Shown: piece after piece, positions 50,505 through 60,507 of the stretch | Position numbering within the stretch: position 1 is the first letter of the stretch | How the letters are laid out: each line of letters opens with the position of its first letter | Source: Tritrichomonas musculus | Lineage: Eukaryota > Parabasalia > Tritrichomonadida > Tritrichomonadidae | Assembly: GCA_039105265.1 (NCBI GenBank) | Contig: JAPFFF010000023.1 | Coordinates: forward strand, 1,736,001 to 1,800,000 | Direction: 5' to 3' | DNA length: 64,000 bases | Notes under the pieces: model-generated | Told to the model about the DNA's origin: nothing | The model's database searches: none | The model's input: the letters and a program-made list of their open reading frames with translations, nothing else | Position numbers and translations under genes: made by a program

Positions 50505-53500
50505 ATGCATGGAAACGATATTTCGAGCGATCCAAGTAGCTCAACAGACACAGTAAGTCCGCACGATAAAAATAAGCCCGAACAAGCAAAGAAAATTCGC
50601 GTTAATAACCTTAACAATATTACGAATAACGAAACAGAGCAAAAAAAGCCAAAGCAAAAATCAAAGAAAGCACTTCCAATCATTCATTTAATTTTATCCG
50701 AATGTTTTATTCCACTTTGTCTCATTTTTGCTTCCATTGCTACCTTATCATGTACAGGAATGTTTATTATATTGATTTTTATTGTTCATTGCTACGTTTT
50801 AGAAACATCAAAGAAAGAACCGAAAGGTATATATGGAATTATTACGTTCGAATTTTGTCTATTTATTGTGATTTTTGTTTTTGCTATTATTGCACGGAAT
50901 GATGTAACAAAACTTTCGAAAGCCGCCATTGATCTTGGTCTTGGGTTTCATTCGCGCGTTTCAAAGAAAGCAAATTTTGGGTTAGCAGCTGGAACGATGG
51001 GATGGATTTTTTGCTTTTTTGATTTAATTTTTGTTGCCTTAAGCGATTTCGAATCCATTATCAAATATCGTACATTAGTTTTTGACTCACCGTATTTCAA
51101 GCGATTCAATTATTTATTTTGGACTTTATGCCTTGCATATATTGGCGCCTCAATTACATGTTATCTCTATTATCCATTAATATTATTCCAAGTATACACG
51201 TGCATTACCCAATCTATCTTTTCCTCACCTTTATGCAACGTTTGGATTCAACGAATAATATTCTTTTATTCAACATTATATTCGATGTTTTTAGTTTACC
51301 AAATCAGTCCAGTTTCCGTTGGTCCACGCGTCTCATGGGTCCTAGCATATAATGTCATCTCTCCGCAAGCAGCTGATAGCTTTTTATCAATAGTTATCGT
51401 CTTTTTTGCCTATTTTTCACTAATGTTGACCATCAAGCCAGTAGTACGTTCCATGGCCGTTGCCAAATGGATGAAGACATTCATGAGTGTTCTCATAGTT
51501 CTTATTATGCTACTCACCATTCTTTTTGCGATGTTTTTCCCATCATGGTTTGCATTGGTCTGGGTCTTCGTGCCGCTAATTGCCTCATTTTGTCCAGTTC
51601 CAGTGATCAAGAGCGTTTTCTATCGAATTCACACCATTCTTTACTCACTGACCTTCTATGCCATCCTTGTCACTTTTGCCAAATATTACGTGACGCCAAC
51701 AAGAGTCATGATCGGACTCGGCCTCTGGCGCTATCGCGACAACTTTGCCTTCACATGCTGCGGATCTTACATAGCAGCTGTTCTGGGTCAAATTGGCCTC
51801 TATGTTGAGTCGAACACGCCTTGTGGATACGAAGAGGAGCTTGATTTGACAACATCAGCGCGAGGACGCGAAAGTACAGGCGCCACTTCGACTCGTGATT
51901 TGAATCCAGACCAAGTTGACGATGGCAATGATGATGATAATGATGACGATGATGACGAGCCTAAGCACAGGCACAAGAGCAAGAAGCACAAAAACAAGAA
52001 GCATAAGCATGACATCGAGTTTGATCGGCCAAGGGAAGAACAGTTGGATGTATCTTCGAATCTTACTGAATCGAATTATTATTTGGCCGATAATGAACCA
52101 CAACGAAGCAAGCTTGCCAATAAAGATGGAGACGATGATAATGAAGAGGATGGTCCAGAAGTTGATGATCTTTCAGACGACGATTATGACAGTGCTGAAG
52201 CCGAAGAGCGACGAAAAGAAAGAGAAATTAGACGTGCACAATTCAAAGAAAAAATGGCCAGAAAACGCGCCGAAAGGAAAGAAAAGATTAAAACTAAAGT
52301 CATTCCAATGGTCATCAAAGTCTTTGTTTATCTCGCATTGGCAGGCATTTCTATCGTTGGCATCATTGGAGGGTTTTACATGGATAGATGGACACTTCAA
52401 ATCACATTGTTAGTGTTCATGGTTGTAACTTTGTTAAATTTGTACTTTTCATGGATGTTCTACATCCTTCAATTGTTGATGGGACTTCTTATAATGGTCA
52501 ACATTTTCTTCGTCGCTTATCCAAACGATTGGGAATCAAAGATTCCTCACTTTTACGAAACGGGACTTTGTCCAACCAATGGAATGACAATCACTGCCTA
52601 CATGTGGCCTGCTTACGTGTGTTTCATATTGCTTACTTTTGTGACAAGTGGGCATCAAAACTTAATGGAGCACGTGTCACCTTTGGTAGGACACATTCTG
52701 TTCATTATCGATGCAATTCTCCATTTCATTTACGTTTTTGTTTATGATACAAACATCTTCACTCTTTTGTACTTGCTAATTGGCATCGGAATCATGTGCG
52801 GCGTCCTGTCCAACAACCAGTCAGCAACAATGATAATGGAGATGTTGTCTAGTATTTTCGTATCTTGTCAAATTGTCATTTTATTGATGTCACATTTTGC
52901 CGACATGAGAAATTTGGTCTCTTCAATCATCCCTTATAGAACGATCATTGATATTCACAATATTGAAAGACATCCAACGTCTAGATCATTCGTTCTTGCT
53001 GCTATTTTATTCGTCTCTTCTGTCGCTTTAAGATCTGGTCCTTTGCCACCTAAAACGAAATTGACAAATGCCGACCATTTATTCTTTGAAATCAAAATGA
53101 TTTCGAGAAACTTTTACTTCTATTTGTGTTGGATCTTTGTCTTTGGTTTCTCCGTCGTTAATCATTATCCAACCTTCTTAAAGTTCTTGTTGTCATTGTT
53201 GTTTGTTTTTGGTCGTTTTTCACAGTCATTCTTCGACACGATTCGAATTGCATTTCTTGTTTTCTCTGTTCTTTTCCTCGGCTGTCAAGTTGCCTGGGAG
53301 ATTTTCTATGAATTAATCAAAGGGAAATTCAGAGATTATTCGGTCTATCTTGGCTTGTTCTTAGATGATACATTCCCAATCACTAAGAGGCAAAGAAATG
53401 GTCCTATCGGCTGGCAACTTGCATATATATTGATATCAGCAATCAACATTAAGCATGATCCTCCACGTGCACAAGATGAGAAATTTGAGAAGCTTTTACC

Positions 53501-56500
53501 AGTTAGAATTTACAATGCAATTTGTGCAATGTTGCATTATTTCTTGCCAGTTTTTGTTGAGATTTCGCTTTGTATTTCATGTCTTTCAAATCCTTCAATT
53601 TTCGGTTATTTATCGTATATTGTCATGGTTCTTGTTGTCTTTAAGCCAACATTGTTAAGAAAGACTGCATTAATCTTCCTTATTTTGTTCAATATTTGCT
53701 TCCTTGTGCAATATCTTTTGTGGCTTAAATGTCCAGCATTCTTGTTCAATTTCCACTTGACAGGAATCATTAATAAATGGGGACGGTTCTTAGGTATCGT
53801 TGATGTCAAGTTATCTGCCTTGATTTCCAATATGATTTCACAAATCATCTTTACTTTTTATCTACAATACAACATGTTATTTGTAGATTATAATCAACGA
53901 TACAATGACCTTCCTGACTTCATTAAGAAAGTCTTAATTTATTTCACAGGCTATACTTTTGAGATCTTCATCGCATTCATCATGGTCATTTTGTATACAA
54001 TTCCTACATTCGATGGTGTTTTCTTTGTCATTTTAGACGCTTGGTTAATTGTTGCTGCTTTGCTTTATCATTATCCGCACATAACAGCGGTTGACATATC
54101 TTCTTATTACACCTTCTTCGTGTTTGCTGCGAGAATGATTTCTCGTATTCCTTGCTTTAAGCCGACAGGCGTTGGTGATTATGCAAAACGAATGTTTGAT
54201 CTTCCATTCCAAGGAACTTCTAAATATGAAGTTAAATGGATTTTCGTTTTTATACTTGAAAGAATCATGGTTCATTTGATGAATTCCGATTTGAACAAAG
54301 AAGCACGTGAAATGTTTGCCAAACATCAAGCTTATCGTTACATTCATGCAAGACAATTGAAAGTTCTTGAGAAACTTGATCAAGAAATTTGTACATTGAG
54401 ATACAATCTTGATATTCAGCAAGTTCAAGATTTGAAGACATCTGATCCAACTGTTTTCTTCAATGGCGTCAACACGCAAGGGATGTCGGTGTTATCGATG
54501 GAGAGTCAATCCATGGTTCTTAATCAAAGTGAGCAAGAACATAATAAGAAGCATAAAGCCAAGTGGTATTCTTTTCTTTACTTGAAGATAGTTCTGCCTG
54601 TCATTGATTATCTAACCGAAACATTAATATCTTTAATTCCTCCAATTTGCGAAGCTGGATTAAACGTCCTTACTTTACAGACAACTCAAATTTTAATGAA
54701 AAAAGATATACATTCTTTAGAAGCAGGAATTTTATATGAACCTGAAGAACAAGAAAAGAAATTCTTTGATGAATTGCCTCCTTCATTTGCCGTTCAATAT
54801 GATTCAATTGGCATTCTTAATAACTTCCGTTATTATGACCATAAAAAGAGATGGCAAATATTGGGTCGTTATTTCCTTGCTGCAATACGGCGTCTTGCTT
54901 TTCCTTTCTTAATATTAATTGTTTTAATTTATACTTATTTGAAGCCATTTATTTTTGCAATGCTTTTGATTTTGTACACAATTGGCGCACTTTGTAGTTG
55001 GAGATTGAAAAACTTGCCAACAATTTATCGTATCTTTTTGATTACTGTAATGACAATGTATGTTTTTAGATGCTTTTCAGAAATGGTTTTAATTAAGGAG
55101 CAAATTCAAAAGGCAAATAATAATATTAAGATTCAAAAGATGAGTATTAATATATTTTCGTTGTTCGGATTGAATCCAGATGAAACATCCATTGTTGAAA
55201 TATTTGTCTTTTTGGGAGCAATTTGGTACACGTGTGATCAATTAGCATATTCAGAAGTCTTTGAAAGCAAGTGGTATCTTCATCACTATTCGACAGTTTT
55301 GCCTGGATTTCCAGTTGAATATTGCTATGGAATCATAGCCAATCCTGTCACTGAATACGCGATGGAAGTCAAGGATGACACTCCTTTATTCAAGAGGTTT
55401 ATAAACAGCATGAAACGACTAGGTTTGCATGATACATCACATAAATATTGGCTTTTATTATTCGATTTGGTGTCACTTTTGGTGCTTGCAATTTGCTGGA
55501 CCAGTTGGACTGTTAAATCAACAGCTGTCACTGGTTCCAATGGAGAACAAAATTTGTCAGGTGGTTCTTTGCATGGAGTTAAAGTCGATGTTGGTTATAT
55601 TTTCATTTTGCTTGTTCATTGTTTGTTTACTTTTGTTGTTTATTATTGTTGTATAAGTAATTGTTATTGGCTTCTCTTCTTCACCGAAGAGTTATGGTTC
55701 TTATACACGATATTAATATCATTTTATTACATCCATTCCGCATCTGCGCAATTAATGCAGCCAACATTGCAATTTTACTTCTTGCTTCGTTTTGTTTCTC
55801 ATTTGATTGCTGCACATAAAGTTTTCATGAGTCGAATTTTGGCTGTTTTCACTTATCCTGACTTTGCACATCATCCATATTGGATCATCTTTAAGAACTG
55901 GTTCATGCTTTATTTGCCTTTTGCATTCGAATTCCAGATGCTTTTAGAATGGATGTCGAAGAAGACATGTGTTGGTCTTGTTGACTATTTCATTGTCAAT
56001 CAATTGAAGGCCAAGTTGGAAGTCTTAATTGCACAGTCAATCATATCAAAACGTTCCAATCCTGATAAATACAAATTGAAGAAGCGATTTGTTATCGGTG
56101 GAATCTGTCTCTTTCTATTAGCTTGTGTTATTTTCATTCCTCTCTTCTTCTTCATGCAGCTGGACGGCTCCAAAGACAAGAATCCTCCTCTTTCAGCGAC
56201 AATGTCAATTGGCATCTCAAACATGCCTCTTTTGTATCAAGCGCAAGCGACAATCAGCTCATTCACGCAAGATTATCAACAACAAATCGCGGATTCAGGT
56301 GATTCTAGCTTGCATGCTTTCGTGTCGTTGCCGCAAGAAGACTTGTCACTTTTGTCTTTCCCAATGTCGTCTTCAATTAGCTTCAAACCGCCTTTGCAAG
56401 ATTCTGAAGCAATCGAGCAAATGCTGAGACAAAATGATACTTCTTTGATTCCTTTCATTGAGTTCACTTTCTACTTCCAGCAGCCAACAACTTCAGGCAA

Positions 56501-57155
56501 CAACAATCTCGTCACTTCTAGGATACAACTAAGCAACTTGAATCGTCAGCAGCGTGACAGTTTCCTCCAAATTCTCGTCAACCAAACAAGCATCACAATC
56601 ACAAATATGCCAATCAACATTCCAACAATCATCTACGCAATTAGCAAGCATACTTTGGGATTCACCGACGTCGCTCAAAGACAGATTGTGTTGGACTTCA
56701 CGACACTCGACCAGTCTTTCATTTCAGATTCCGATTCTGAAGCTGTCGATCAGAATTACGATGAATCTAATTACTTCGAGCTGAATGTCGAGAGTACCAC
56801 TCTTGATATTCAATTCTTGAACCCAGATAATCAAATGAATATAATGATATATTCTGAACCTGTTGAGAAAGACCGTTTCTTCGGTGGTAGTGGTGTCGGT
56901 TCTGGCGTCTACGTTATCGTGATATTGATTATCGCATTCTTGGTCCGTTTCTTAACTTTGGGATTCGATGATGATATGTGGTTCTACAGAATGGATATGC
57001 CTCAGAAATTGTACAGACTGTCAATAGCTATCCAATTATTCAGAAATGCTAATATGCCAAACGAAGAAAAAGATATGACCGACGCAATGATTTATACTAT
57101 TAGATCTCATGAATTGGTATTGAAAGTTACAGCGGCGAATTCTGACCCAAGCTAA
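50505..57155 (+). CDS. Piezo-type mechanosensitive ion channel homologue
   Basis: The product is 2216 residues and complete. Some thirty or more hydrophobic helices run along the first 1860 residues, in groups of about four as in the Piezo blade. The family motif PF(X2)E(X6)W is exact: PFAFEFQMLLEW, Pro1805, Glu1809 and Trp1816, followed by helical LDW-type sequence. After a membrane helix (KKRFVIGGICLFLLACVIFI) comes a large extracellular cap (about 1880-2120) and the last pore helix (GVYVIVILIIAFLVRFL, near 2130-2150). The C-terminal domain (FYRMDMPQKLYRL, then MIYTIRSHELVLKVT) follows the Piezo pattern (ELP.VD..L, LIFLYRSPE). Cytoplasmic loops include a long acidic run (about 470-490, DDGNDDDNDDDDDEP) followed by a Lys/His-rich run. 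Piezo proteins are trimeric cation channels opened by membrane tension. There is no Inr. Confidence 0.92.
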   Translation: MHGNDISSDPSSSTDTVSPHDKNKPEQAKKIRVNNLNNITNNETEQKKPKQKSKKALPIIHLILSECFIPLCLIFASIATLSCTGMFIILIFIVHCYVLETSKKEPKGIYGIITFEFCLFIVIFVFAIIARNDVTKLSKAAIDLGLGFHSRVSKKANFGLAAGTMGWIFCFFDLIFVALSDFESIIKYRTLVFDSPYFKRFNYLFWTLCLAYIGASITCYLYYPLILFQVYTCITQSIFSSPLCNVWIQRIIFFYSTLYSMFLVYQISPVSVGPRVSWVLAYNVISPQAADSFLSIVIVFFAYFSLMLTIKPVVRSMAVAKWMKTFMSVLIVLIMLLTILFAMFFPSWFALVWVFVPLIASFCPVPVIKSVFYRIHTILYSLTFYAILVTFAKYYVTPTRVMIGLGLWRYRDNFAFTCCGSYIAAVLGQIGLYVESNTPCGYEEELDLTTSARGRESTGATSTRDLNPDQVDDGNDDDNDDDDDEPKHRHKSKKHKNKKHKHDIEFDRPREEQLDVSSNLTESNYYLADNEPQRSKLANKDGDDDNEEDGPEVDDLSDDDYDSAEAEERRKEREIRRAQFKEKMARKRAERKEKIKTKVIPMVIKVFVYLALAGISIVGIIGGFYMDRWTLQITLLVFMVVTLLNLYFSWMFYILQLLMGLLIMVNIFFVAYPNDWESKIPHFYETGLCPTNGMTITAYMWPAYVCFILLTFVTSGHQNLMEHVSPLVGHILFIIDAILHFIYVFVYDTNIFTLLYLLIGIGIMCGVLSNNQSATMIMEMLSSIFVSCQIVILLMSHFADMRNLVSSIIPYRTIIDIHNIERHPTSRSFVLAAILFVSSVALRSGPLPPKTKLTNADHLFFEIKMISRNFYFYLCWIFVFGFSVVNHYPTFLKFLLSLLFVFGRFSQSFFDTIRIAFLVFSVLFLGCQVAWEIFYELIKGKFRDYSVYLGLFLDDTFPITKRQRNGPIGWQLAYILISAINIKHDPPRAQDEKFEKLLPVRIYNAICAMLHYFLPVFVEISLCISCLSNPSIFGYLSYIVMVLVVFKPTLLRKTALIFLILFNICFLVQYLLWLKCPAFLFNFHLTGIINKWGRFLGIVDVKLSALISNMISQIIFTFYLQYNMLFVDYNQRYNDLPDFIKKVLIYFTGYTFEIFIAFIMVILYTIPTFDGVFFVILDAWLIVAALLYHYPHITAVDISSYYTFFVFAARMISRIPCFKPTGVGDYAKRMFDLPFQGTSKYEVKWIFVFILERIMVHLMNSDLNKEAREMFAKHQAYRYIHARQLKVLEKLDQEICTLRYNLDIQQVQDLKTSDPTVFFNGVNTQGMSVLSMESQSMVLNQSEQEHNKKHKAKWYSFLYLKIVLPVIDYLTETLISLIPPICEAGLNVLTLQTTQILMKKDIHSLEAGILYEPEEQEKKFFDELPPSFAVQYDSIGILNNFRYYDHKKRWQILGRYFLAAIRRLAFPFLILIVLIYTYLKPFIFAMLLILYTIGALCSWRLKNLPTIYRIFLITVMTMYVFRCFSEMVLIKEQIQKANNNIKIQKMSINIFSLFGLNPDETSIVEIFVFLGAIWYTCDQLAYSEVFESKWYLHHYSTVLPGFPVEYCYGIIANPVTEYAMEVKDDTPLFKRFINSMKRLGLHDTSHKYWLLLFDLVSLLVLAICWTSWTVKSTAVTGSNGEQNLSGGSLHGVKVDVGYIFILLVHCLFTFVVYYCCISNCYWLLFFTEELWFLYTILISFYYIHSASAQLMQPTLQFYFLLRFVSHLIAAHKVFMSRILAVFTYPDFAHHPYWIIFKNWFMLYLPFAFEFQMLLEWMSKKTCVGLVDYFIVNQLKAKLEVLIAQSIISKRSNPDKYKLKKRFVIGGICLFLLACVIFIPLFFFMQLDGSKDKNPPLSATMSIGISNMPLLYQAQATISSFTQDYQQQIADSGDSSLHAFVSLPQEDLSLLSFPMSSSISFKPPLQDSEAIEQMLRQNDTSLIPFIEFTFYFQQPTTSGNNNLVTSRIQLSNLNRQQRDSFLQILVNQTSITITNMPINIPTIIYAISKHTLGFTDVAQRQIVLDFTTLDQSFISDSDSEAVDQNYDESNYFELNVESTTLDIQFLNPDNQMNIMIYSEPVEKDRFFGGSGVGSGVYVIVILIIAFLVRFLTLGFDDDMWFYRMDMPQKLYRLSIAIQLFRNANMPNEEKDMTDAMIYTIRSHELVLKVTAANSDPS

Positions 57156-57653
57156 ATAGAATATTAGATTTGATTATTATTTTTTTTCTTTTATTTTATT
57201 ATTATTTATTATTTTGTCTCTATGTCTTTCTTTCTCTCTCTCTCTTTCAATTCGATGGTTCTTTTTTTTTTTTTCTCTCCTCTTAAATTCCTTTATTCAT
57301 TTGAGTAAAATATATAATTCAAAACAACTTTATTTAATTTTTTCTATTTGATCATTGAAAAAGTTTTTATTTCTTATACCAAAATTATCTCTTTAAATAC
57401 AAAAGCAAATCATCATTACTAGTTATTAATACAAATATATATATGCGTTGAAATCAAATCACTCTTTTTTTTTTTTTTTTTTTTTTTTTGAAAATTTAAT
57501 TTCAAACAAATTATTGATACAATAATTTGACTTTAAGTTCTCTTTTTTCTTTAAGAATTAATATTTAAAATGATTATGATACTTATTATAAATATTAAAA
57601 TGAAAATAGTAAAAAATAGATAATGAAAAAAGATAAGAACTAAATAACAAGTT
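57156..57653. other. Convergent spacer rich in T and CT runs
   Basis: Lies between the 3' ends of the Piezo gene and the coiled-coil gene. Contains a CT-repeat run near 57222-57248, T runs near 57260 and 57470-57489, and no gene. Confidence 0.5.
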
Positions 57654-59210
57654 TTATGTAATTGAAAATAAAGAATTCATATCATATTCTGAATCCATAA
57701 TTTGTGTAATATATTGATGAGCTCTTTTTCTTTCTTTCTTTTTCAAATTAGATAAATAATGACTAGTAATATCTAAACTGGTTTGATTGTTCTCTTGAAC
57801 TTTTTTTAGCTGTTCTTGAACATGATTGAGCAAATCATGGCCAGAGAGATCAGATCTCGAAATTTCCGATACTTTGGGTGATTTTTTCCTATTCTTACTA
57901 TGTTTGTTAGTATAATTAATTTGTGATTGTGCCTGTGGAATTTGTTGACTTGTTGGCTGAATCATAGAATTTTGAGGGAAAATTTGTGATTGAGGAGGTA
58001 ATAATAATGATGCATTATTTACAGCTTGTGGAGGCATAGATCTTGATAATAAAATAGTACTCATCTTTTGGTTAACCATTTCTTTGTATTTACTTTCGAA
58101 TAGATCATTTTGGTAATTATTTATTTGCCTATAGTAGCTAATTTCATTACGAGTATCTTTTATTGTTTGAAGGTGCCAATTCTGCTTAAATTCTTTTCTC
58201 TTCCTTGCCAATACAGCTAAATCATGTGTTATCTTACGTATTCTCCTATTTTGCTCCAAAAAAACTGCTTGGTTAGAGTTGTCTTCAAATAAGTCTAATT
58301 TGGACCTTTCATTTTCCAAATGCTGCATTTTGCTCTGTAGAATATCAGACTCCATTTTTTGAGTACGACTTTTACATTCTAACTCAACTTGGTTGAGAAA
58401 TAGATTTCGTTTCAATTGAAATATTTTCTTTTTTACAGTTTTATAACGTGATCTAATAGAACTCAATTCGTTGAGCTCATTTGTTATTTCTACATGAGAA
58501 AAGCGAGAACCAATTCTTGGTATATATGAGGAAACAGAGGCGGTAGCACTTCTTACCTCGGCTACTTTTTTTGGAATTGAAAGATTTTTCATTTTTTCAA
58601 TTTCATAATATGTTTCTCTGAATTCTGGTGCAAATGAATCAAAAACAACAACTAACGATGATTTAGAATCAACAAAAAAATTAATTTCTTCTCTAATTGT
58701 TTGTTTTATCGAATCTAAAAAAGATGATATAGTATCATCTATTTTATTATTAAACTGAAAAATCTGTGTCATTTCTATTGAAAATTCATCTACTATCGTT
58801 TTTAAGCTTCGATTTAAATAATCAATAATTCTATTTTCAAAAATATTTAAATTGATCTGTGGCTGCGCAGGAACTGCTTGAAAAAATTGTTGTTGCGGCT
58901 GCTTATTTTGTATTTGTGATTGAGAAGGGAATAAACCAAAATTATCACCATTTTTATTAGTTCCAAAACTAAAATCATCATTTGTTGGAATTGGATTAGG
59001 TGTTGTTGTTGGCGCTGTTTCATTTGGCGTTTCAATACCCATGCTCTTCATAATCTCGTCAAGTGATAAAGGTTTTCGTTTGGGAGAGTTTTGCTTTTTC
59101 TTCGATTTAGGCTTTGCTTTTTTTTTAGAATGATCTTTATCTTTTTTTGATCCATTGTTCAATCCGAGTTCTTCGAGTAAGAAGCTCCCCTCTGAGCTCG
59201 AATCGGACAT
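57654..59210 (-). CDS. Coiled-coil protein with Gln-rich linker, function unknown
   Basis: The product is 518 residues. The N-terminus is acidic then very Lys-rich (SKKDKDHSKKKAKPKSKKK, a possible nuclear or nucleolar targeting sequence). A Gln/Pro-rich, disordered linker follows (about 60-120). Residues 120-395 are a long helical, coiled-coil region (for example RNLFLNQVELECKSRTQKME and SKMQHLENERSKLDLF). The end (about 400-518) has low-complexity Gln/Ser-rich sequence and a final Lys/Arg-rich helix (NLKKKERKRAHQYITQIM). It may act in a cytoskeletal or centriole-type assembly, as coiled-coil proteins of flagellates often do, but no family is recognised. It is convergent with the Piezo gene. 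Confidence 0.6.
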   Translation of the reverse strand: MSDSSSEGSFLLEELGLNNGSKKDKDHSKKKAKPKSKKKQNSPKRKPLSLDEIMKSMGIETPNETAPTTTPNPIPTNDDFSFGTNKNGDNFGLFPSQSQIQNKQPQQQFFQAVPAQPQINLNIFENRIIDYLNRSLKTIVDEFSIEMTQIFQFNNKIDDTISSFLDSIKQTIREEINFFVDSKSSLVVVFDSFAPEFRETYYEIEKMKNLSIPKKVAEVRSATASVSSYIPRIGSRFSHVEITNELNELSSIRSRYKTVKKKIFQLKRNLFLNQVELECKSRTQKMESDILQSKMQHLENERSKLDLFEDNSNQAVFLEQNRRIRKITHDLAVLARKRKEFKQNWHLQTIKDTRNEISYYRQINNYQNDLFESKYKEMVNQKMSTILLSRSMPPQAVNNASLLLPPQSQIFPQNSMIQPTSQQIPQAQSQINYTNKHSKNRKKSPKVSEISRSDLSGHDLLNHVQEQLKKVQENNQTSLDITSHYLSNLKKKERKRAHQYITQIMDSEYDMNSLFSIT

Positions 59211-59579
59211 TTAGGACGTTTAAAATTTTTATATCATGAAAAAATTAAACAAATAGATTCATCTTAGGAAGGTTCGTGGGTTTTCTTTGATATACGACAA
59301 AAATATCTAAAAAAAAAAAAAAAAAAAAAAAGATAAAAAATTAGGAAAGTTTTTATGATTGTTTTTTTTGGCTGAAAAAACCCAACATACAAAATCGCGT
59401 CCACTTTTTGAGAGGATGGATGCAAATAACAACAGAAAAAAAAATTGAAAAAAATGTAATTATTTTTTGAATAGATAATTGAAAAGGTTTAACTTTTTAA
59501 AAGCCATATCAAAACATGATCGAGGAAGGTGAATAAATCTAGAAGTTGACCAACTATTTAAAAAAAAAAAGCCGCGATT
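59211..59579. other. Intergenic spacer before the MULE
   Basis: AT-rich with an A run near 59311. No gene recognised. The outer edge of the MULE arm may start within this stretch. Confidence 0.4.
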
Positions 59580-59754
59580 TTACAAATAATATGTTTGTTG
59601 TGTAATTCTAAACTTCAACCACAATCCCTGAAAGGATTAAGTATACCTTATCAAAGCAGACAAGTTATTTTCTTTAAAGAAGTAGCATATGGTCTGAAGT
59701 TAGAATGATAGATGGGCATATTATTATTATTATTAGCATTAAGAGGTGCCGCTC

Positions 59755-60100
59755 AATCAAAGCGAACTCAAAACGCATACTTCATAAACTCATATTATAC
59801 TCATGTTAATCTACTTTACAACTACTTTAAGTTTCAAGATATAAAAGCATTTTGTCGTTGACAGCTTCGAAGCAAATTCTTGGCTGAATCAAAGCGAACT
59901 CAAAACGCATACTTCATAAACTCATATTATACTCATGTTAATCTACTTTACAACTACTTTAAGTTTCAAGATATAAAAGCATTTTGTCGTTGACAGCTTC
60001 GAAGCAAATTCTTGGCTGAATCAAAGCGAACTCAAAACGCATACTTCATAAACTCATATTATACTCATGTTAATCTACTTTACAACTACTTTAAGTTTCA
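59755..60100 (+). repeat. 132-bp tandem repeat in the MULE left arm
   Basis: The word AATCAAAGCGAAC recurs at 59755, 59887 and 60019, a period of 132 bp. Each unit contains AAGATATAAAAGCATTTTGTCG. The third copy stops after about 80 bases. Confidence 0.95.
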
Positions 60101-60507
60101 ATATTCAATTATATATTTTCTCTTAAAGACTCCAAAAGTCTGTCGCCTTATCAAAAATCCAAATATATAAATATAAATCAAAAAATAATACATTAAATGT
60201 TATATATAATATTAGTTTTAGATAATCTTTATAATTATGAAAAAAATCGATTCAGTTTCATAATTTTATCTGCTTTTTTCCAGCACGATACTTTAAATAT
60301 TGCGATTGAAACGGCAAAATCTTTATTCGAGCCAACAATGTGCTTCATAAACTCATCAAAGCAAATTTCATAAGGAGTACTTTCGAATTTGATTTCTGGA
60401 TATACATCCTTTATCTCTTGTATTGTTTCAAACAGAACTTCTTTTCCTTTGTTTTCATAGCCTATTTGAAAATGATTGAAATAATCTTCTTCATCATCGA
60501 TTATATA

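Noticed and set aside
51916-52413. Frame in the acidic loop of the Piezo gene
   Set aside because: An alternate frame of the acidic repeat-like codons; no start signal and composition is Met/Thr/Lys noise.
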